Shown one piece after another: positions 24,201 to 38,783 of a DNA stretch of 64,000 bases. The position numbers were made by a program, and so were the translations under genes. How positions within the stretch are numbered: position 1 is the first letter of the stretch; every line of letters begins with the position of its first letter. Below the pieces are notes generated by a model. That model had not been told where the DNA came from and ran no database searches. It was given only the letters and a program-made list of their open reading frames with translations. The DNA comes from Plantago ovata (Eukaryota; Streptophyta; Magnoliopsida; Lamiales; Plantaginaceae), in NCBI GenBank assembly GCA_028274465.1, contig CM051456.1:48909011-48973010 (forward strand), written 5' to 3'.

Positions 24201-26921
24201 TATGTATAAAACAACTACTAGATCAACTACCAGATCACTAGATTAGTTAGATTGCTATTTAGACTGTTCCATTATGATATCCCTTTCCTCAAACATAGGA
24301 GAGAACTAACTACAAGTACTATAGCTGAAAGTAACCTTTCCATTACCCTTCAAACTAGATTAGTTGTCTATTGATTCATTCATTCACTTTCTATTGCATT
24401 AGGTAGATGAAAGATACAATCCCATGTAAAGAATGAGTTGTATGTCTTCCCTTTATATAGAACAACAACTAGATCACTAGATTAGTTAGATTGCTATATA
24501 GAGTGTTCCGTTATGATATCCCTTTCCGCAAACATAGGAGAGAACTAACTACAAGTACTAAAGTTATATACACAATAAAATAAGAAGTTCCCTTGTTTCC
24601 TTAATGAGCAAGTTAAAGAGTCCATTGAAACTAACCTATCTATTGTGCTTACTGACTAGATGATTCATTCATCCACTTTCTATTGCTTTATGTAGATGAA
24701 AGATACAATGCCATGTGAAGAATGAGTTGTATGTATAGAACAACTACTAGATCAACTACTAGATCACTAGATTAGTTAGATTGCTATTTAGAGTGTTCCA
24801 TTATGATATCCCTTTACTCAAACATAGGAGAGAACTAACTACAAGTACTATAGCTGAAACTAACCTTTCCATTACCCTTACAAACTAGATTAGTTGTCTA
24901 TTGATTCATTCATCCACTTTCTATTGCTTTATGTAGATGAAAGATACAATGCCATGTGAAGAATGAGTTGTATGTATAGAACAACTACTAGATCACTAGA
25001 TTAGTTAGATTGCTATTTAGAGTGTTCCATTATGAATCCCTTTCCTCAAACATAGGAGAGAACTAACTACAAGTACTATAGGTGAAACTAACCTTTCCAT
25101 TACCCTTACAAACTAGATTAGTTGTCTATTGATTCATTCATTCACTTTCTATTGCATTAGGTAGATAAAAGATACAATCCCATGTAAAGAATGAGTTGTA
25201 TGTCTTCCCTTTATATAGAACAACAACTAGATCACTAGATTTGTTAGATTTCTATATAGAGTGTTCCGTTATGATATCCCTTTCCGCAAGCATAGGAGAG
25301 AACTAACTACAAGTACTAGAGTTATATACACAATCAAATAAGAAGTTCCCTTGCTTCCTTAATGAACAAGTTAAAGAGTCCATTGAAACTAACCTATCTA
25401 TTGTGCTTACTAACTAGATGATTCATTCATCCACTTTCTATTTCTTTATGTAGATGAAAGATACAATGCCCTGTGAAGAATGAGCTGTATGTATAAAACA
25501 ACTACTAGATCAACTACTAGATCACTAGATTAGTTGGATTGCTATTTAGACTGTTCCATTATGATATCCCTTTCTCAAACATAGGAGAGAACTAACTACA
25601 AGTACTATAGGCTGAAACTAACCTTTCCATTACCCTTACAAACTACATTAGTTGTCTATTGATTCATTCATTCACTTTCTATTGCTTTATGTAGATGAAA
25701 GATACAATCCCATGTAAAGAATGAGTTGTATGTATAGAACAACTACTAGATCACTAGATTAGTTAGATTGCTATTAGAGTGTTCCATTATGATATCCCTT
25801 TCCTCAAACATAGGAGAGGACTGACTACAAGTACTATAGGTGAAACTAACCTTTCCATTACCCTTACAAACTAGATTAGTTGTCTATTGATTCATTCATT
25901 CACTTTCTATTGCATTAGGTAGATGAAAGATATAATCCCATGTAAAGAATGAGTTGTATGTCTTCCCTTTATATAAAACAACAACTAGATCACTAGATTT
26001 GTTAGATTGCTATATAGAGTGTTCCGTTATGATATCCCTTTCCGCAAGCATAGGAGAGAACTAACTACAAGTACTAGAGTTATATACACAATCAAATAAG
26101 AAGTTCCCTTGCTTCCTTAATGAATAAGTTAAAGAGTCCATTGAAACTAACCTATCTATTGTGCTTACTGACTAGATGATTCATTCATCCACTTTCTATT
26201 TCTTTATGTAGATGAAAGATACAATGCCATGTGAAGAATGAGCTGTATGTATAAAACAACTACTAGATCAACTACCAGATCACTAGATTAGTTAGATTGC
26301 TATTTAGACTGTTCCATTCTGATATCCCTTTCCTCAAACATAGGAGAGAACTAACTACAAGTACTATAGCTGAAAGTAACCTTTCCATTACCCTTCAAAC
26401 TATATTAGTTGTCTATTGATTCATTCATTCACTTTCTATTGCATTAGGTAGATGAAAGATACAATCCCATGTAAAGAATGAGTTGTATGTCTTTCCTTTA
26501 TATATAACACAACTAGATCACTAGATTAGTTAGATTGCTATATAGAGTGTTCCGTTATGATATCCCTTTCCGCAAACATAGGAGAGAACTAACTACAAGT
26601 ACTAAAGTTATATACACAATCAAATAAGAAGTTCCCTTGTTTCCTTAATGAGCAAGTTAAAGAGTCCATTGAAACTAACCTATCTATTGTGCTTACTGAC
26701 TAGATGATTCATTCATCCACTTTCTATTGCTTTATGTAGATGAAAGATACAATGCCATGTGAAGAATGAGCTGTATGTATAGAACAACTACTAGATCAAC
26801 TACTAGATCACTAGATTAGTTAGATTGCTATTTAGAGTGTTCCATTATGATATCCCTTTCCTCAAGCATAGGAGAGAACTAACTACAAGTACTATAGCTG
26901 AAACTAACCTTTCCATTACCC

Positions 26922-27021
26922 NNNNNNNNNNNNNNNNNNNNNNNNNNNNNNNNNNNNNNNNNNNNNNNNNNNNNNNNNNNNNNNNNNNNNNNNNNNNNNN
27001 NNNNNNNNNNNNNNNNNNNNN
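26922..27021. other. Assembly gap (100 N)
   Basis: Exactly 100 undetermined bases, a common placeholder for a gap of unknown size. The satellite runs in '+' orientation before it and in '-' orientation after it. Confidence 0.99.
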
Positions 27022-30000
27022 TCCTATGTTTCGGAAAAAGGATATCTATAACGGTTGACTCCTAATATAGCCAATCTAAGAAATCTAGTGACTAGTGTTG
27101 GTTCTATATTAAAGAAGGACTATATACAAATCATTCTTTACATGGGATTGTATCTTTCATCTACCTAAAGCAATAGAAGTGAATGAATGAATCAATAGAC
27201 CACTAATCTAGTTTGTAAGGGTAATGGAAAGGTTAATTTCAGCTATAGTACTTGTAGTTAGTTCTCTCCTATGTTTGAGGAAAGGGATATCATAATGGAA
27301 CACTCTAAATAGCAATCTAACTAATCTAGTGATCTAGTAGTTGTTCTATACATACAGCTCATTCTTCACATGGCATTGTATCTTTCATCTACATAAAGCA
27401 ATAGAAAGTGGATGAATGAATCATCTAGTAGTAAGCACAATAGATAGGTTAGTTTCAATGGACTCTTTAACTTGCTCATTAAGGAAGCAAGGGAACTTCT
27501 TATTTGATTGTGTATATAACTCTAGTACTTGTAGTTAGTTCTCTCCTATGTTTGCGGAAAGGGATATCATAACGGAACACTCTATATAGCAATCTAACTA
27601 ATCTAGTGATCTAGTTGTTGTTCTATATAAAGGGAAGACATACAACTCATTCTTTACATGGGATTGTATCTTTCATCTACCTAAAGCAATAGAAAGTGAA
27701 TGAATGAATCAATAGACAACTAATCTAGTTTGTAAGGGTAATGGAAAGGTTAGTTTCAGCTATAGTACTTGTAGTTAGTCCTCTCCTATGTTGAGGAAAG
27801 GGATATCATAATGGAACACTCTAAATAGCAATCTAACTAATCTAGTGATCTAGTAGTTGTTCTATACATACAACTCATTCTTTACATGGGATTGTATCTT
27901 TCATCTACCTAAAGCAATAGAAAGTGAATGAATGAATCAATAGACAACTAATGTAGTTTGAAGGGTAATGGAAAGGTTACTTTCAGCTATAGTACTTGTA
28001 GTTAGTTCTCTTCTATGTTTGAGGAAAGGGATATCATAATGGAACAGTCTAAATAGCAACTAACTAATCTAGTGATCTGGTAGTTGATCTAGTAGTTGTT
28101 TTATACATACACTCATTCTTCACATGGCATTGTATCTTTCATCTACATAAAGCAATAGAAAGTGGATGAATGAATCATCTAGTTAGTAAGCACAATAGAT
28201 AGGTTAGTTTCAATGGACTCTTTAACTTGCTCATTAAGGAAGCAAGGGAACTTCTTATTTGATTGTGTATATAACTCTAGTACTTGTAGTTAGTTCTCTC
28301 CTATGTTTGCGGAAAGGGATATCATAACGGAACACTCTATATAGCAATCTAACTAATCTAGTGATCTAGTTGTTGTTCTATATAAAGGGAAGACTACAAC
28401 TCATTCTTTACATGGGATTGTATCTTTCATCTACCTAAAGCAATAGAAAGTGAATGAATGAATCAATAGACAACTAATCTAGTTTGTAAGGGTAATGGAA
28501 AGGTTAGTTTCAGCTATAGTACTTGTAGTTAGTCCTCTCCTATGTTTGAGGAAAGGGATATCATAATGGAACACTCTAAATAGCAATCTAACTAACTAGT
28601 GATCTAGTAGTTGTTCTATACATACAACTCATTCTTTACATGGGATTGTATCTTTCATCTACCTAAAGCAATAGAAAGTGAATGAATGAATCAATAGACA
28701 ACTAATGTAGTTTGAAGGGTAATGGAAAGGTTAGTTTCAGCTATAGTACTTGTAGTTAGTTCTCTCCTATGTTGAGGAAAGGGATATCATAATGGAACAG
28801 TCTAAATAGCAATCTAACTAATCTAGTGATCTAGTAGTTGATCTAGTAGTTGTTTATACATACAGCTCATTCTTCACATGGCATTGTATCTTTCATCTAC
28901 ATAAAGCAATAGAAAGTGGATGAATGAATCATCTAGTTAGTAAGCACAATAGATAGGTTAGTTTCAATGGACTCTTTAACTTGCTCATTAAGGAAGCAAG
29001 GGAACTTCTTATTTGATTGTGTATATAACTCTAGTACTTGTAGTTAGTTCTCTCCTATGTTTGCGGAAAGGGATATCATACGGAACATAGCAATCTAACA
29101 ATCTAGTGATCTAGTTGTTGTTCTATATAAAGGGAAGACATACAACTCATTCTTTACATGGGATTGTATCTTTCATCTACCTAATGCAATAGAAAGTGAA
29201 TGAATGAATCAATAGACAACTAATCTAGTTTGTAAGGGTAATGGAAAGGTTAGTTTCAGCTATAGTACTTGTAGTTAGTCCTCTCCTATGTTTGAGGAAA
29301 GGGATATCATAATGGAACACTCTAAATAGCAATCTAACTAATCTAGTGATCTAGTAGTTGTTCTATACATACAACTCATTCTTTACATGGGATTGTATCT
29401 TTCATCTACCTAAAGCAATAGAAAGTGAATGAATGAATCAATAGACAACTAATGTAGTTTGAAGGGTAATGGAAAGGTTAGTTTCAGCTATAGTACTTGT
29501 AGTTAGTTCTCTCCTATGTTTGAGGAAAGGGATATCATAATGGAACAGTCTAAATAGCAATCTAACTAATCTAGTGATCTAGTAGTTGATCTAGTAGTTG
29601 TTTATACATACAGCTCATTCTTCACATGGCATTGTATCTTTCATCTACATAAAGCAATAGAAAGTGGATGAATGAATCATCTAGTTAGTAAGCACAATAG
29701 ATAGGTTAGTTTCAATGGACTCTTAACTTGCTCATTAAGGAAGCAAGGGAACTTCTTATTTGATTGTGTATATAACTCTAGTACTTGTAGTTAGTTCTCT
29801 CCTATGTTTGCGGAAAGGGATATCATAACGGAACACTCTATATAGCAATCTAACTAATCTAGTGATCTAGTTGTTGTTCTATATAAAGGGAAGACATACA
29901 ACTCATTCTTTACATGGGATTGTATCTTTCATCTACCTAAAGCAATAGAAAGTGAATGAATGAATCAATAGACAACTAATCTAGTTTGTAAGGGTAATGG

Positions 30001-33000
30001 AAAGGTTAGTTTCAGCTATAGTACTTGTAGTTAGTTCTCTCCTATGTTTGAGGAAAGGGATATCATAATGGAACACTCTAAATAGCAATCTAACTAATCT
30101 AGTGATCTAGTAGTTGTTCTATACATACAACTCATTCTTTACATGGGATTGTATCTTTCATCTACCTAAAGCAATAGAAAGTGAATGAATGAATCAATAG
30201 ACAACTAATCTAGTTTGTAAGGGTAATGGAAAGGTTAGTTTCAGCTATAGTACTTGTAGTTAGTTCTCTCCTATGTTTGAGGAAAGGGATATCATAATGG
30301 AACACTCTAAATAGCAATCTAACTAATCTAGTGATCTAGTGTTGTTCTATATATACAACTCATCTTTACTGGGATTGTATCTTTCATCTACCTAAAGCAA
30401 TAGAAAGTGAATGAATGAATCAATAGACAACTAATCTAGTTGTAAGGGTATGGAAAGGTTAGTTTCAGCTATAGTACTTGTAGTTAGTTCTCTCCTATGT
30501 TTGAGGAAAGGGATATCATAATGGAACACTCTAAATAGCAATCTAACTAATCTAGTGATCTAGTAGTTGTTCTATACATACAGCTCATTCTTCACATGGC
30601 ATTGTATCTTTCATCTACATAAAGCAATAGAAAGTGGATGAATGAATCATCTAGTTAGTAAGCACAATAGATAGGTTAGTTTCAATGGACTCTTTAACTT
30701 GCTCATTAAGGAAGCAAGGGAACTTCTTATTTGATTGTGTATATAACTCTAGTACTTGTAGTTAGTTCTCTCCTATGTTGCGGAAAGGGATATCATAACG
30801 GAACACTCTATATAGCAATCTAACTAATCTAGTGATCTAGTTGTTGTTCTATATAAGGGAAGACATACAACTCATTCTTTACATGGGATTGTATCTTTCA
30901 TCTACCTAAAGCAATAGAAAGTGAATGAATGAATCAATAGACAACTAATCTAGTTTGTAAGGGTAATGGAAAGGTTAGTTTCAGCTATAGTACTTGTAGT
31001 TAGTCCTCTCCTATGTTTGAGGAAAGGGATATCATAATGGAACACTCTAAATAGCAATCTAACTAATCTAGTGATCTAGTAGTTGTTCTATACATACAAC
31101 TCATTCTTTACATGGGATTGTATCTTTCATCTACCTAAAGCAATAGAAAGTGAATGAATGAATCAATAGACAACTAATGTAGTTTGAAGGGTAATGGAAA
31201 GGTTAGTTTCAGCTATAGTACTTGTAGTTAGTTCTCTCCTATGTTTGAGGAAAGGGATATCATAATGGAACACTCTAAATAGCAATCTAACTAATCTAGT
31301 GATCTAGTAGTTGATCTAGTAGTTGTTTATACATACAACTCATTCTTCACATGGCATTGTATCTTTCATCTACATAAAGCAATAGAAAGTGGATGAATGA
31401 ATCATCTAGTTAGTAAGCACAATAGATAGGTTAGTTTCAATGGACTCTTTAACTTGCTCATTAAGGAAGCAAGGGAACTTCTTATTTGATTGTGTATATA
31501 ACTCTAGTACTTGTAGTTAGTTCTCTCCTATGTTTGCGGAAAGGGATATCATAACGGAACACTCTATATAGCAATCTAACTAATCTAGTGATCTAGTTGT
31601 TGTTCTATATAAAGGGAAGACATACAACTCATTCTTTACATGGGATTGTATCTTTCATCTACCTAAAGCAATAGAAAGTGAATGAATGAATCAATAGACA
31701 ACTAATCTAGTTTGTAAGGGTAATGGAAAGGTTAGTTTCAGCTATAGTACTTGTAGTTAGTTCTCTCCTATGTTTGAGGAAAGGGATATCATAATGGAAC
31801 ACTCTAAATAGCAATCTAACTAATCTAGTGATCTAGTAGTTGTTCTATACATACAACTCATTCTTTACATGGGATTGTATCTTTCATCTACCTAAAGCAA
31901 TAGAAAGTGAATGAATGAATCAATAGACAACTAATGTAGTTTGAAGGGTAATGGAAAGGTTAGTTTCAGCTATAGTACTTGTAGTTAGTTCTCTCCTATG
32001 TTTGAGGAAAGGGATATCATAATGGAACACTCTAAATAGCAATCTAACTAATCTAGTGATCTAGTAGTGATCTAGTAGTTGTTTTATACATACAGCTCAT
32101 TCTTCACATGGCATTGTATCTTTCATCTACATAAAGCAATAGAAAGTGGATGAATGAATCATCTAGTTAGTAAGCACAATAGATAGGTTAGTTTCAATGG
32201 ACTCTTTAACTTGCTCATTAAGGAAGCAAGGGAACTTCTTATTTGATTGTGTATATAACTCTAGTACTTGTAGTTAGTTCTCTCCTATGTTTGCGGAAAG
32301 GGATATCATAACGGAACACTCTATATAGCAATCTAACTAATCTAGTGATCTAGTTGTTGTTCTATATAAAGGGAAGACATACAACTCATTCTTTACATGG
32401 GATTGTATCTTTCATCTACCTAAGCAATAGAAAGTGAATGAATGAATCAATAGACAACTAATCTAGTTTGTAAGGGTAATGGAAAGGTTAGTTTCAGCTA
32501 TAGTACTTGTAGTTAGTTCTCTCCTATGTTTGAGGAAAGGGATATCATAATGGAACACTCTAAATAGCAATCTAACTAATCTAGTGATCTAGTAGTTGTT
32601 CTATACATACAACTCATTCTTTACATGGGATTGTATCTTTCATCTACCTAAAGCAATAGAAAGTGAATGAATGAATCAATAGACAACTAATCTAGTTTGA
32701 AGGGTAATGGAAAGGTTAGTTTTAGCTATAGTACTTGTAGTTAGTTCTCTCCTATGTTTGAGGAAAGGGATATCATAATGGAACACTCTAAATAGCAATC
32801 TAACTAATCTAGTGATCTAGTAGTTGATCTAGTAGTTTTTTATACATACAGCTCATTCTTCACATGGCATTGTATCTTTCATCTACATAAAGCAATAGAA
32901 AGTGGATGAATGAATCATCTAGTTAGTAAGCACAATAGATAGGTTAGTTTCAATGGACTCTTTAACTTGCTCATTAAGGAAGCAAGGGAACTTCTTATTT

Positions 33001-33040
33001 GATTGTGTATATAACTCTAGTACTTGTAGTTAGTTCTCTC

Positions 33041-36000
33041 CTATGTTTGCGGAAAGGGATATCATAACGGAACACTCTATATAGCAATCTAACTAATCTA
33101 GTGATCTAGTTGTTGTTCTATATAAAGGGAAGACATACAACTCATTCTTTACATGGGATTGTATCTTTCATCTACCTAAAGCAATAGAAAGTGAATGAAT
33201 GAATCAATAGACAACTAATCTAGTTTGTAAGGGTAATGGAAAGGTTAGTTTCAGCTATAGTACTTGTAGTTAGTTCTCTCCTATGTTTGAGGAAAGGGAT
33301 ATCATAATGGAACACTCTAAATAGCAATCTAACTAATCTAGTGATCTAGTAGTTGTTCTATACATACAACTCATTCTTTACATGGGATTGTATCTTTCAT
33401 CTACCTAAAGCAATAGAAAGTGAATGAATGAATCAATAGACAACTAATCTAGTTTGTAAGGGTAATGGAAAGGTTAGTTTCAGCTATAGTACTTGTAGTT
33501 AGTTCTCTCCTATGTTTGAGGAAAGGGATATCATAATGGAACACTCTAAATAGCAATCTAACTAATCTAGTGATCTAGTAGTTGTTCTATACATACAGCT
33601 CATTCTTCACATGGCATTGTATCTTTCATCTACATAAAGCAATAGAAAGTGGATGAATGAATCATCTAGTTAGTAAGCACAATAGATAGGTTAGTTTCAA
33701 TGGACTCTTTAACTTGCTCATTAAGGAAGCAAGGGAACTTCTTATTTGATTGTGTATATAACTCTAGTACTTGTAGTTAGTTCTCTCCTATGTTTGCGGA
33801 AAGGGATATCATAACGGAACACTCTATATAGCAATCTAACTAATCTAGTGATCTAGTTGTTGTTCTATATAAAGGGAAGACATACAACTCATTCTTTACA
33901 TGGGATTGTATCTTTCATCTACCTAAAGCAATAGAAAGTGAATGAATGAATCAATAGACAACTAATCTAGTTTGTAAGGGTAATGGAAAGGTTAGTTTCA
34001 GCTATAGTACTTGTAGTTAGTTCTCTCCTATGTTTGAGGAAAGGGATATCATAATGGAACACTCTAAATAGCAATCTAACTAATCTAGTGATCTAGTAGT
34101 TGTTCTATACATACAACTCATTCTTCACATGGCATTGTATCTTTCATCTACATAAAGCAATAGAAAGTGGATGAATGAATCATCTAGTTAGTAAGCACAA
34201 TAGATAGGTTAGTTTCAATGGACTCTTTAACTTGCTCATTAAGGAAGCAAGGGAACTTCTTATTTGATTGTGTATATAACTCTAGTACTTGTAGTTAGTT
34301 CTCTCCTATGTTTGCGGAAAGGGATATCATAACGGAACACTCTATATAGCAATCTAACTAATCTAGTGATCTAGTTGTTGTTCTATATAAAGGGAAGACA
34401 TACAACTCATTCTTTACATGGGATTGTATCTTTCATCTACCTAAAGCAATAGAAAGTGAATGAATGAATCAATAGACAACTAATCTAGTTTGTAAGGGTA
34501 ATGGAAAGGTTAGTTTCAGCTATAGTACTTGTAGTTAGTTCTCTCCTATGTTTGAGGAAAGGGATATCATAATGGAACACTCTAAATAGCAATCTAACTA
34601 ATCTAGTGATCTAGTAGTTGTTCTATACATACAACTCATTCTTTACATGGGATTGTATCTTTCATCTACCTAAAGCAATAGAAAGTGAATGAATGAATCA
34701 ATAGACAACTAATCTAGTTTGTAAGGGTAATGGAAAGGTTAGTTTCAGCTATAGTACTTGTAGTTAGTTCTCTCCTATGTTTGAGGAAAGGGATATCATA
34801 ATGGAACACTCTAAATAGCAATCTAACTAATCTAGTGATCTAGTAGTTGTTCTATACATACAACTCATTCTTCACATGGCATTGTATCTTTCATCTACAT
34901 AAAGCAATAGAAAGTGGATGAATGAATCATCTAGTTAGTAAGCACAATAGATAGGTTAGTTTCAATGGACTCTTTAACTTGCTCATTAAGGAAGCAAGGG
35001 AACTTCTTATTTGATTGTGTATATAACTCTAGTACTTGTAGTTAGTTCTCTCCTATGTTTGCGGAAAGGGATATCATAACGGAACACTCTATATAGCAAT
35101 CTAACTAATCTAGTGATCTAGTTGTTGTTCTATATAAAGGGAAGACATACAACTCATTCTTTACATGGGATTGTATCTTTCATCTACCTAAAGCAATAGA
35201 AAGTGAATGAATGAATCAATAGACAACTAATCTAGTTTGTAAGGGTAATGGAAAGGTTAGTTTCAGCTATAGTACTTGTAGTTAGTTCTCTCCTATGTTT
35301 GAGGAAAGGGATATCATAATGGAACACTCTAAATAGCAATCTAACTAATCTAGTGATCTAGTAGTTGTTCTATACATACAGCTCATTCTTCACATGGCAT
35401 TGTATCTTTCATCTACATAAAGCAATAGAAAGTGGATGAATGAATCATCTAGTTAGTAAGCACAATAGATAGGTTAGTTTCAATGGACTCTTTAACTTGC
35501 TCATTAAGGAAGCAAGGGAACTTCTTATTTGATTGTGTATATAACTCTAGTACTTGTAGTTAGTTCTCTCCTATGTTTGCGGAAAGGGATATCATAACGG
35601 AACACTCTATATAGCAATCTAACTAATCTAGTGATCTAGTTGTTGTTCTATATAAAGGGAAGACATACAACTCATTCTTTACATGGGATTGTATCTTTCA
35701 TCTACCTAAAGCAATAGAAAGTGAATGAATGAATCAATAGACAACTAATCTAGTTTGTAAGGGTAATGGAAAGGTTAGTTTCAGCTATAGTACTTGTAGT
35801 TAGTTCTCTCCTATGTTTGAGGAAAGGGATATCATAATGGAACACTCTAAATAGCAATCTAACTAATCTAGTGATCTAGTAGTTGTTCTATACATACAAC
35901 TCATTCTTTACATGGGATTGTATCTTTCATCTACCTAAAGCAATAGAAAGTGAATGAATGAATCAATAGACAACTAATCTAGTTTGTAAGGGTAATGGAA

Positions 36001-36317
36001 AGGTTAGTTTCAGCTATAGTACTTGTAGTTAGTTCTCTCCTATGTTTGAGGAAAGGGATATCATAATGGAACACTCTAAATAGCAATCTAACTAATCTAG
36101 TGATCTAGTAGTTGTTCTATACATACAGCTCATTCTTCACATGGCATTGTATCTTTCATCTACATAAAGCAATAGAAAGTGGATGAATGAATCATCTAGT
36201 TAGTAAGCACAATAGATAGGTTAGTTTCAATGGACTCTTTAACTTGCTCATTAAGGAAGCAAGGGAACTTCTTATGTGATTGTGTATATAACTCTAGTAC
36301 TTGTAGTTAGTTCTCTC
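33041..36317 (-). repeat. 1,265-bp five-monomer higher-order repeat (about 2.6 copies)
   Basis: The B-monomer string 'ctatgtttgc' occurs at 33041, 33788, 34306, 35053 and 35571, with the equivalent position of the next B monomer at 36318, so spacing alternates 747 and 518 (or 517-518) bp. This corresponds to B-A-A then B-A, a pentamer of 1,265 bp. Copies are nearly identical, with rare changes such as 'cagctc' against 'caactc' before 'attcttcac'. Confidence 0.88.
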
Positions 36318-38541
36318 CTATATTTGAGGAAAGGGATATCATAACGGAACACTCTATATAGCAATCTAACTAATCTAGTGATCTAGTTGTTGTTCTATAT
36401 AAAGGGAAGACATACAACTCATTCTTTACATGGGATTGTATCTTTCATCTACCTAAAGCAATAGAAAGTGCATGAATGAATCAATAGACAACTAATCTAG
36501 TTTCTAAGGGTAATGGAAAGGTTAGTTTCAGCTATAGTACTTGTAGTTAGTCCTCTCCTATGTTTAAGGAAAGGGATAACATAATGGAACACTCTAAAGA
36601 GCAATCTAACTAATCTAGTGATCTAGTAGTTGTTCTATACATACAACTCATTCTTTACATGGGATTGTACCTTTCATCTACCTAAAGCAATAGAAAGTGA
36701 ATGAATGAATCAATAGACAACTAATGTAGTTTGGAGGGTAATGGAAAGGTTAGTTTTAGCTATAGTACTTGTAGTTAGTTCTCTCCTATGTTTGAGGAAA
36801 GGGATATCATAATGGAACAGTCTAAATAGCAATCTAACTAATCTAGTGATCTAGTAGTTGTTCTATATATACAACTCATTCTTTACATGGGATTGTACCT
36901 TTCATCTACCTAAAGTAATAGAAAGTGAATGAATGAATCAATAGACAACTAATCTAGTTTGTAAGGGTAATGGAAAGGTTAGTTTCAGCTATAGTACTTG
37001 TAGTTAGTTCTCTCCTATGTTTGAGGAAAGAGATATCATAATGGAACACTCTAAATAGCAATCTAACTAATCTAGTGATCTAGTAGTTGTTCTATACATA
37101 CAGCTCATTCTTCACATGGCATTGTATCTTTCATCTACATAAATCAATAGAAAGTGGATGAATGAATCATCTAGTTAGTAAGCACAATAGATAGGTTAGT
37201 TTTAATGGACTCTTTAACTTCCTCATTAAGGAAGCAAGGAAACTTCTTATTTGATTGTGTATATAACTCTAGTACTTGTAGTTACTTCTCTCCTATATTT
37301 GCGGAAAGGGATATCATAACGGAACACTCTATATAACAATCTAACTAATCTAGTGATCTAGTTGTTGTTCTAAATAAAGGGAAGACATACAACTCATTCT
37401 TTACATGGGATTGTATCTTTCATCTACCTAAAGCAATAGAAAGTGAATGAATGAATCAATAGACAACTAAGCTAGTTTGTAAGGGTAATGGAAAGGTTAG
37501 TTTCAGCTATAGTACTTGTAGTTAGTTCTCTCCTATGTTTGAGGAAAGGGATATCATAATGGAACACTCTAAATAGCAATCTAACTAATCTAGTGATCTA
37601 GTAGTTGTTCTATACATACAGCTCATTCTTCACATGGCATTGTATCTTTCATCTACATAAAGCAATAGAAAGTGGATGAATGAATCATCTAGTTAGTAAG
37701 CACAATAGATAGGTTAGTTTCAATGGACTCTTTAACTTGCTCATTAAGGAAGCAAGAGAACTTCTTATTTGATTGTGTATATAACTCTAGTACTTGTAGT
37801 TAGTTCTCTCCTATGTTTGCGGAAAGGGATATCATAACGGAACTCTCTATATAGCAATCTAACAAATCTAGTGATCTAGTTGTTGTTTTATATAAAGGGA
37901 AGACATACAACTCATTCTTTACATGGGATTGTATCTTTCATCTACCTAAAGCAATAAAAAGTGAATGAATGAATCAATAGACAACTAATCTAGTTTGTAA
38001 GGGTAATGGAAAGGTTAGTTTCAGCTATAGTACTTGTAGTCAGTCCTCTCCTATGTTTGAGGAAAGGGATATCATAATGGAACACTCTAAATAGCAATCT
38101 AACTAATCTAGTGATCTAGTAGTTGTTCTATACATACAACTCATTCTTTACATGGGATTGTATCTTTCATCTACCTAAAGCAATAGAAAGTGAATGAATG
38201 AATCAATAGACAACTAATGTAGTTTGGAGGGTAATGGAAAGGTTAGTTTTAGCTATAGTACTTGTAGTTAGATCTCTCCTATGTTTGAGGAAAGGGATAT
38301 CATAATGGAACAGTCTAAATAGCAATCTAACTAATCTAGTGATCTAGTAGTTGATCTAGTAGTTGTTTTATACATACAACTCATTCTTCACATGGCATTG
38401 TATCTTCCATCTACATAAAGCAATAGAAAGTGGATGAATGAATCATCTAGTCAGTAAGCACAATAGATAGGTTAGTTTCAATGGACTCTTTAACTTGCTC
38501 ATTAAGGAAGCAAGGGAACTTGTTATTTGATTGTAAATATA

Positions 38542-38559
38542 ACTCTAGTACTTGTAGTT
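38542..38559 (+). repeat. Target-site duplication, left of LINE copy 2 (18 bp)
   Basis: The 18-mer 'actctagtacttgtagtt' ends at 38559 and is followed by the T run of the LINE tail; it is repeated exactly at 43361-43378. It is an authentic satellite segment of the B monomer. Confidence 0.95.
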
Positions 38560-38783
38560 TTTTTTGAATGAATAAAGCATATATTGAAAAAAGTTGAAAA
38601 GTACAAAACGTTTATGTAGTAGCAATAACAAAAAGCCACACACGGCTTAAGTGAAAAGATGACAAAGCAAAACTAAAACCCAGGGAAAGTGATCCCTGGT
38701 TGCAGCCGCGGGCCTCGTTAAAACCCACCTATAGTAAAACCCTGTGGGAAAAACCTACAGGTGGGAAAAAGAGTGCCTGAGCG
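38560..38783 (-). other. LINE copy 2 3' UTR
   Basis: Counterpart of the 3' UTR of the first copy, with the same two inverted repeats (CCAGGGA/TCCCTGG and CCCACCT/AGGTGGG). Visible differences are 'agtacaaaacg' for 'agtaccaaacg' and one A fewer in 'gtgaaaagatg'. The structures are therefore shared by two independent insertions. Confidence 0.65.

Larger units (their letters stand above)
18636..26921 (+). repeat. Satellite array, block 2 (+ orientation)
   Basis: Continuation of the A/B array after the LINE. The first ~1.5 kb matches 7590 onward at an offset of 11,046 bp and shares rare variants ('aagaataagctg', 'agatcaattactagatcaatag', 'caataaaataag'). Further on, a marker variant 'gatttctatatag' recurs at 20401, about 22448, about 23207 and about 25249, so blocks of about 2.04 kb and about 0.76 kb have been duplicated. 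The array ends at the gap. No genes. Confidence 0.96.
27022..38559 (-). repeat. Satellite array, block 3 (inverted orientation)
   Basis: The same A/B family read as its reverse complement ('ttagttctctcctatgtttg', 'atctagtgatctagt'). The first ~110 bases after the gap are unusually divergent ('tttcggaaaaaggatatc', 'ggttgactcctaatatagcc'). Several units between 27.7 and 30.5 kb carry scattered 1-2 bp deletions. From about 33 to 36.3 kb the array is very homogeneous. No genes. Confidence 0.96.

Noticed and set aside
26825-27058. Open frame running across the first N gap
   Set aside because: Half of it is undetermined bases and the ends are ordinary satellite; an artefact.
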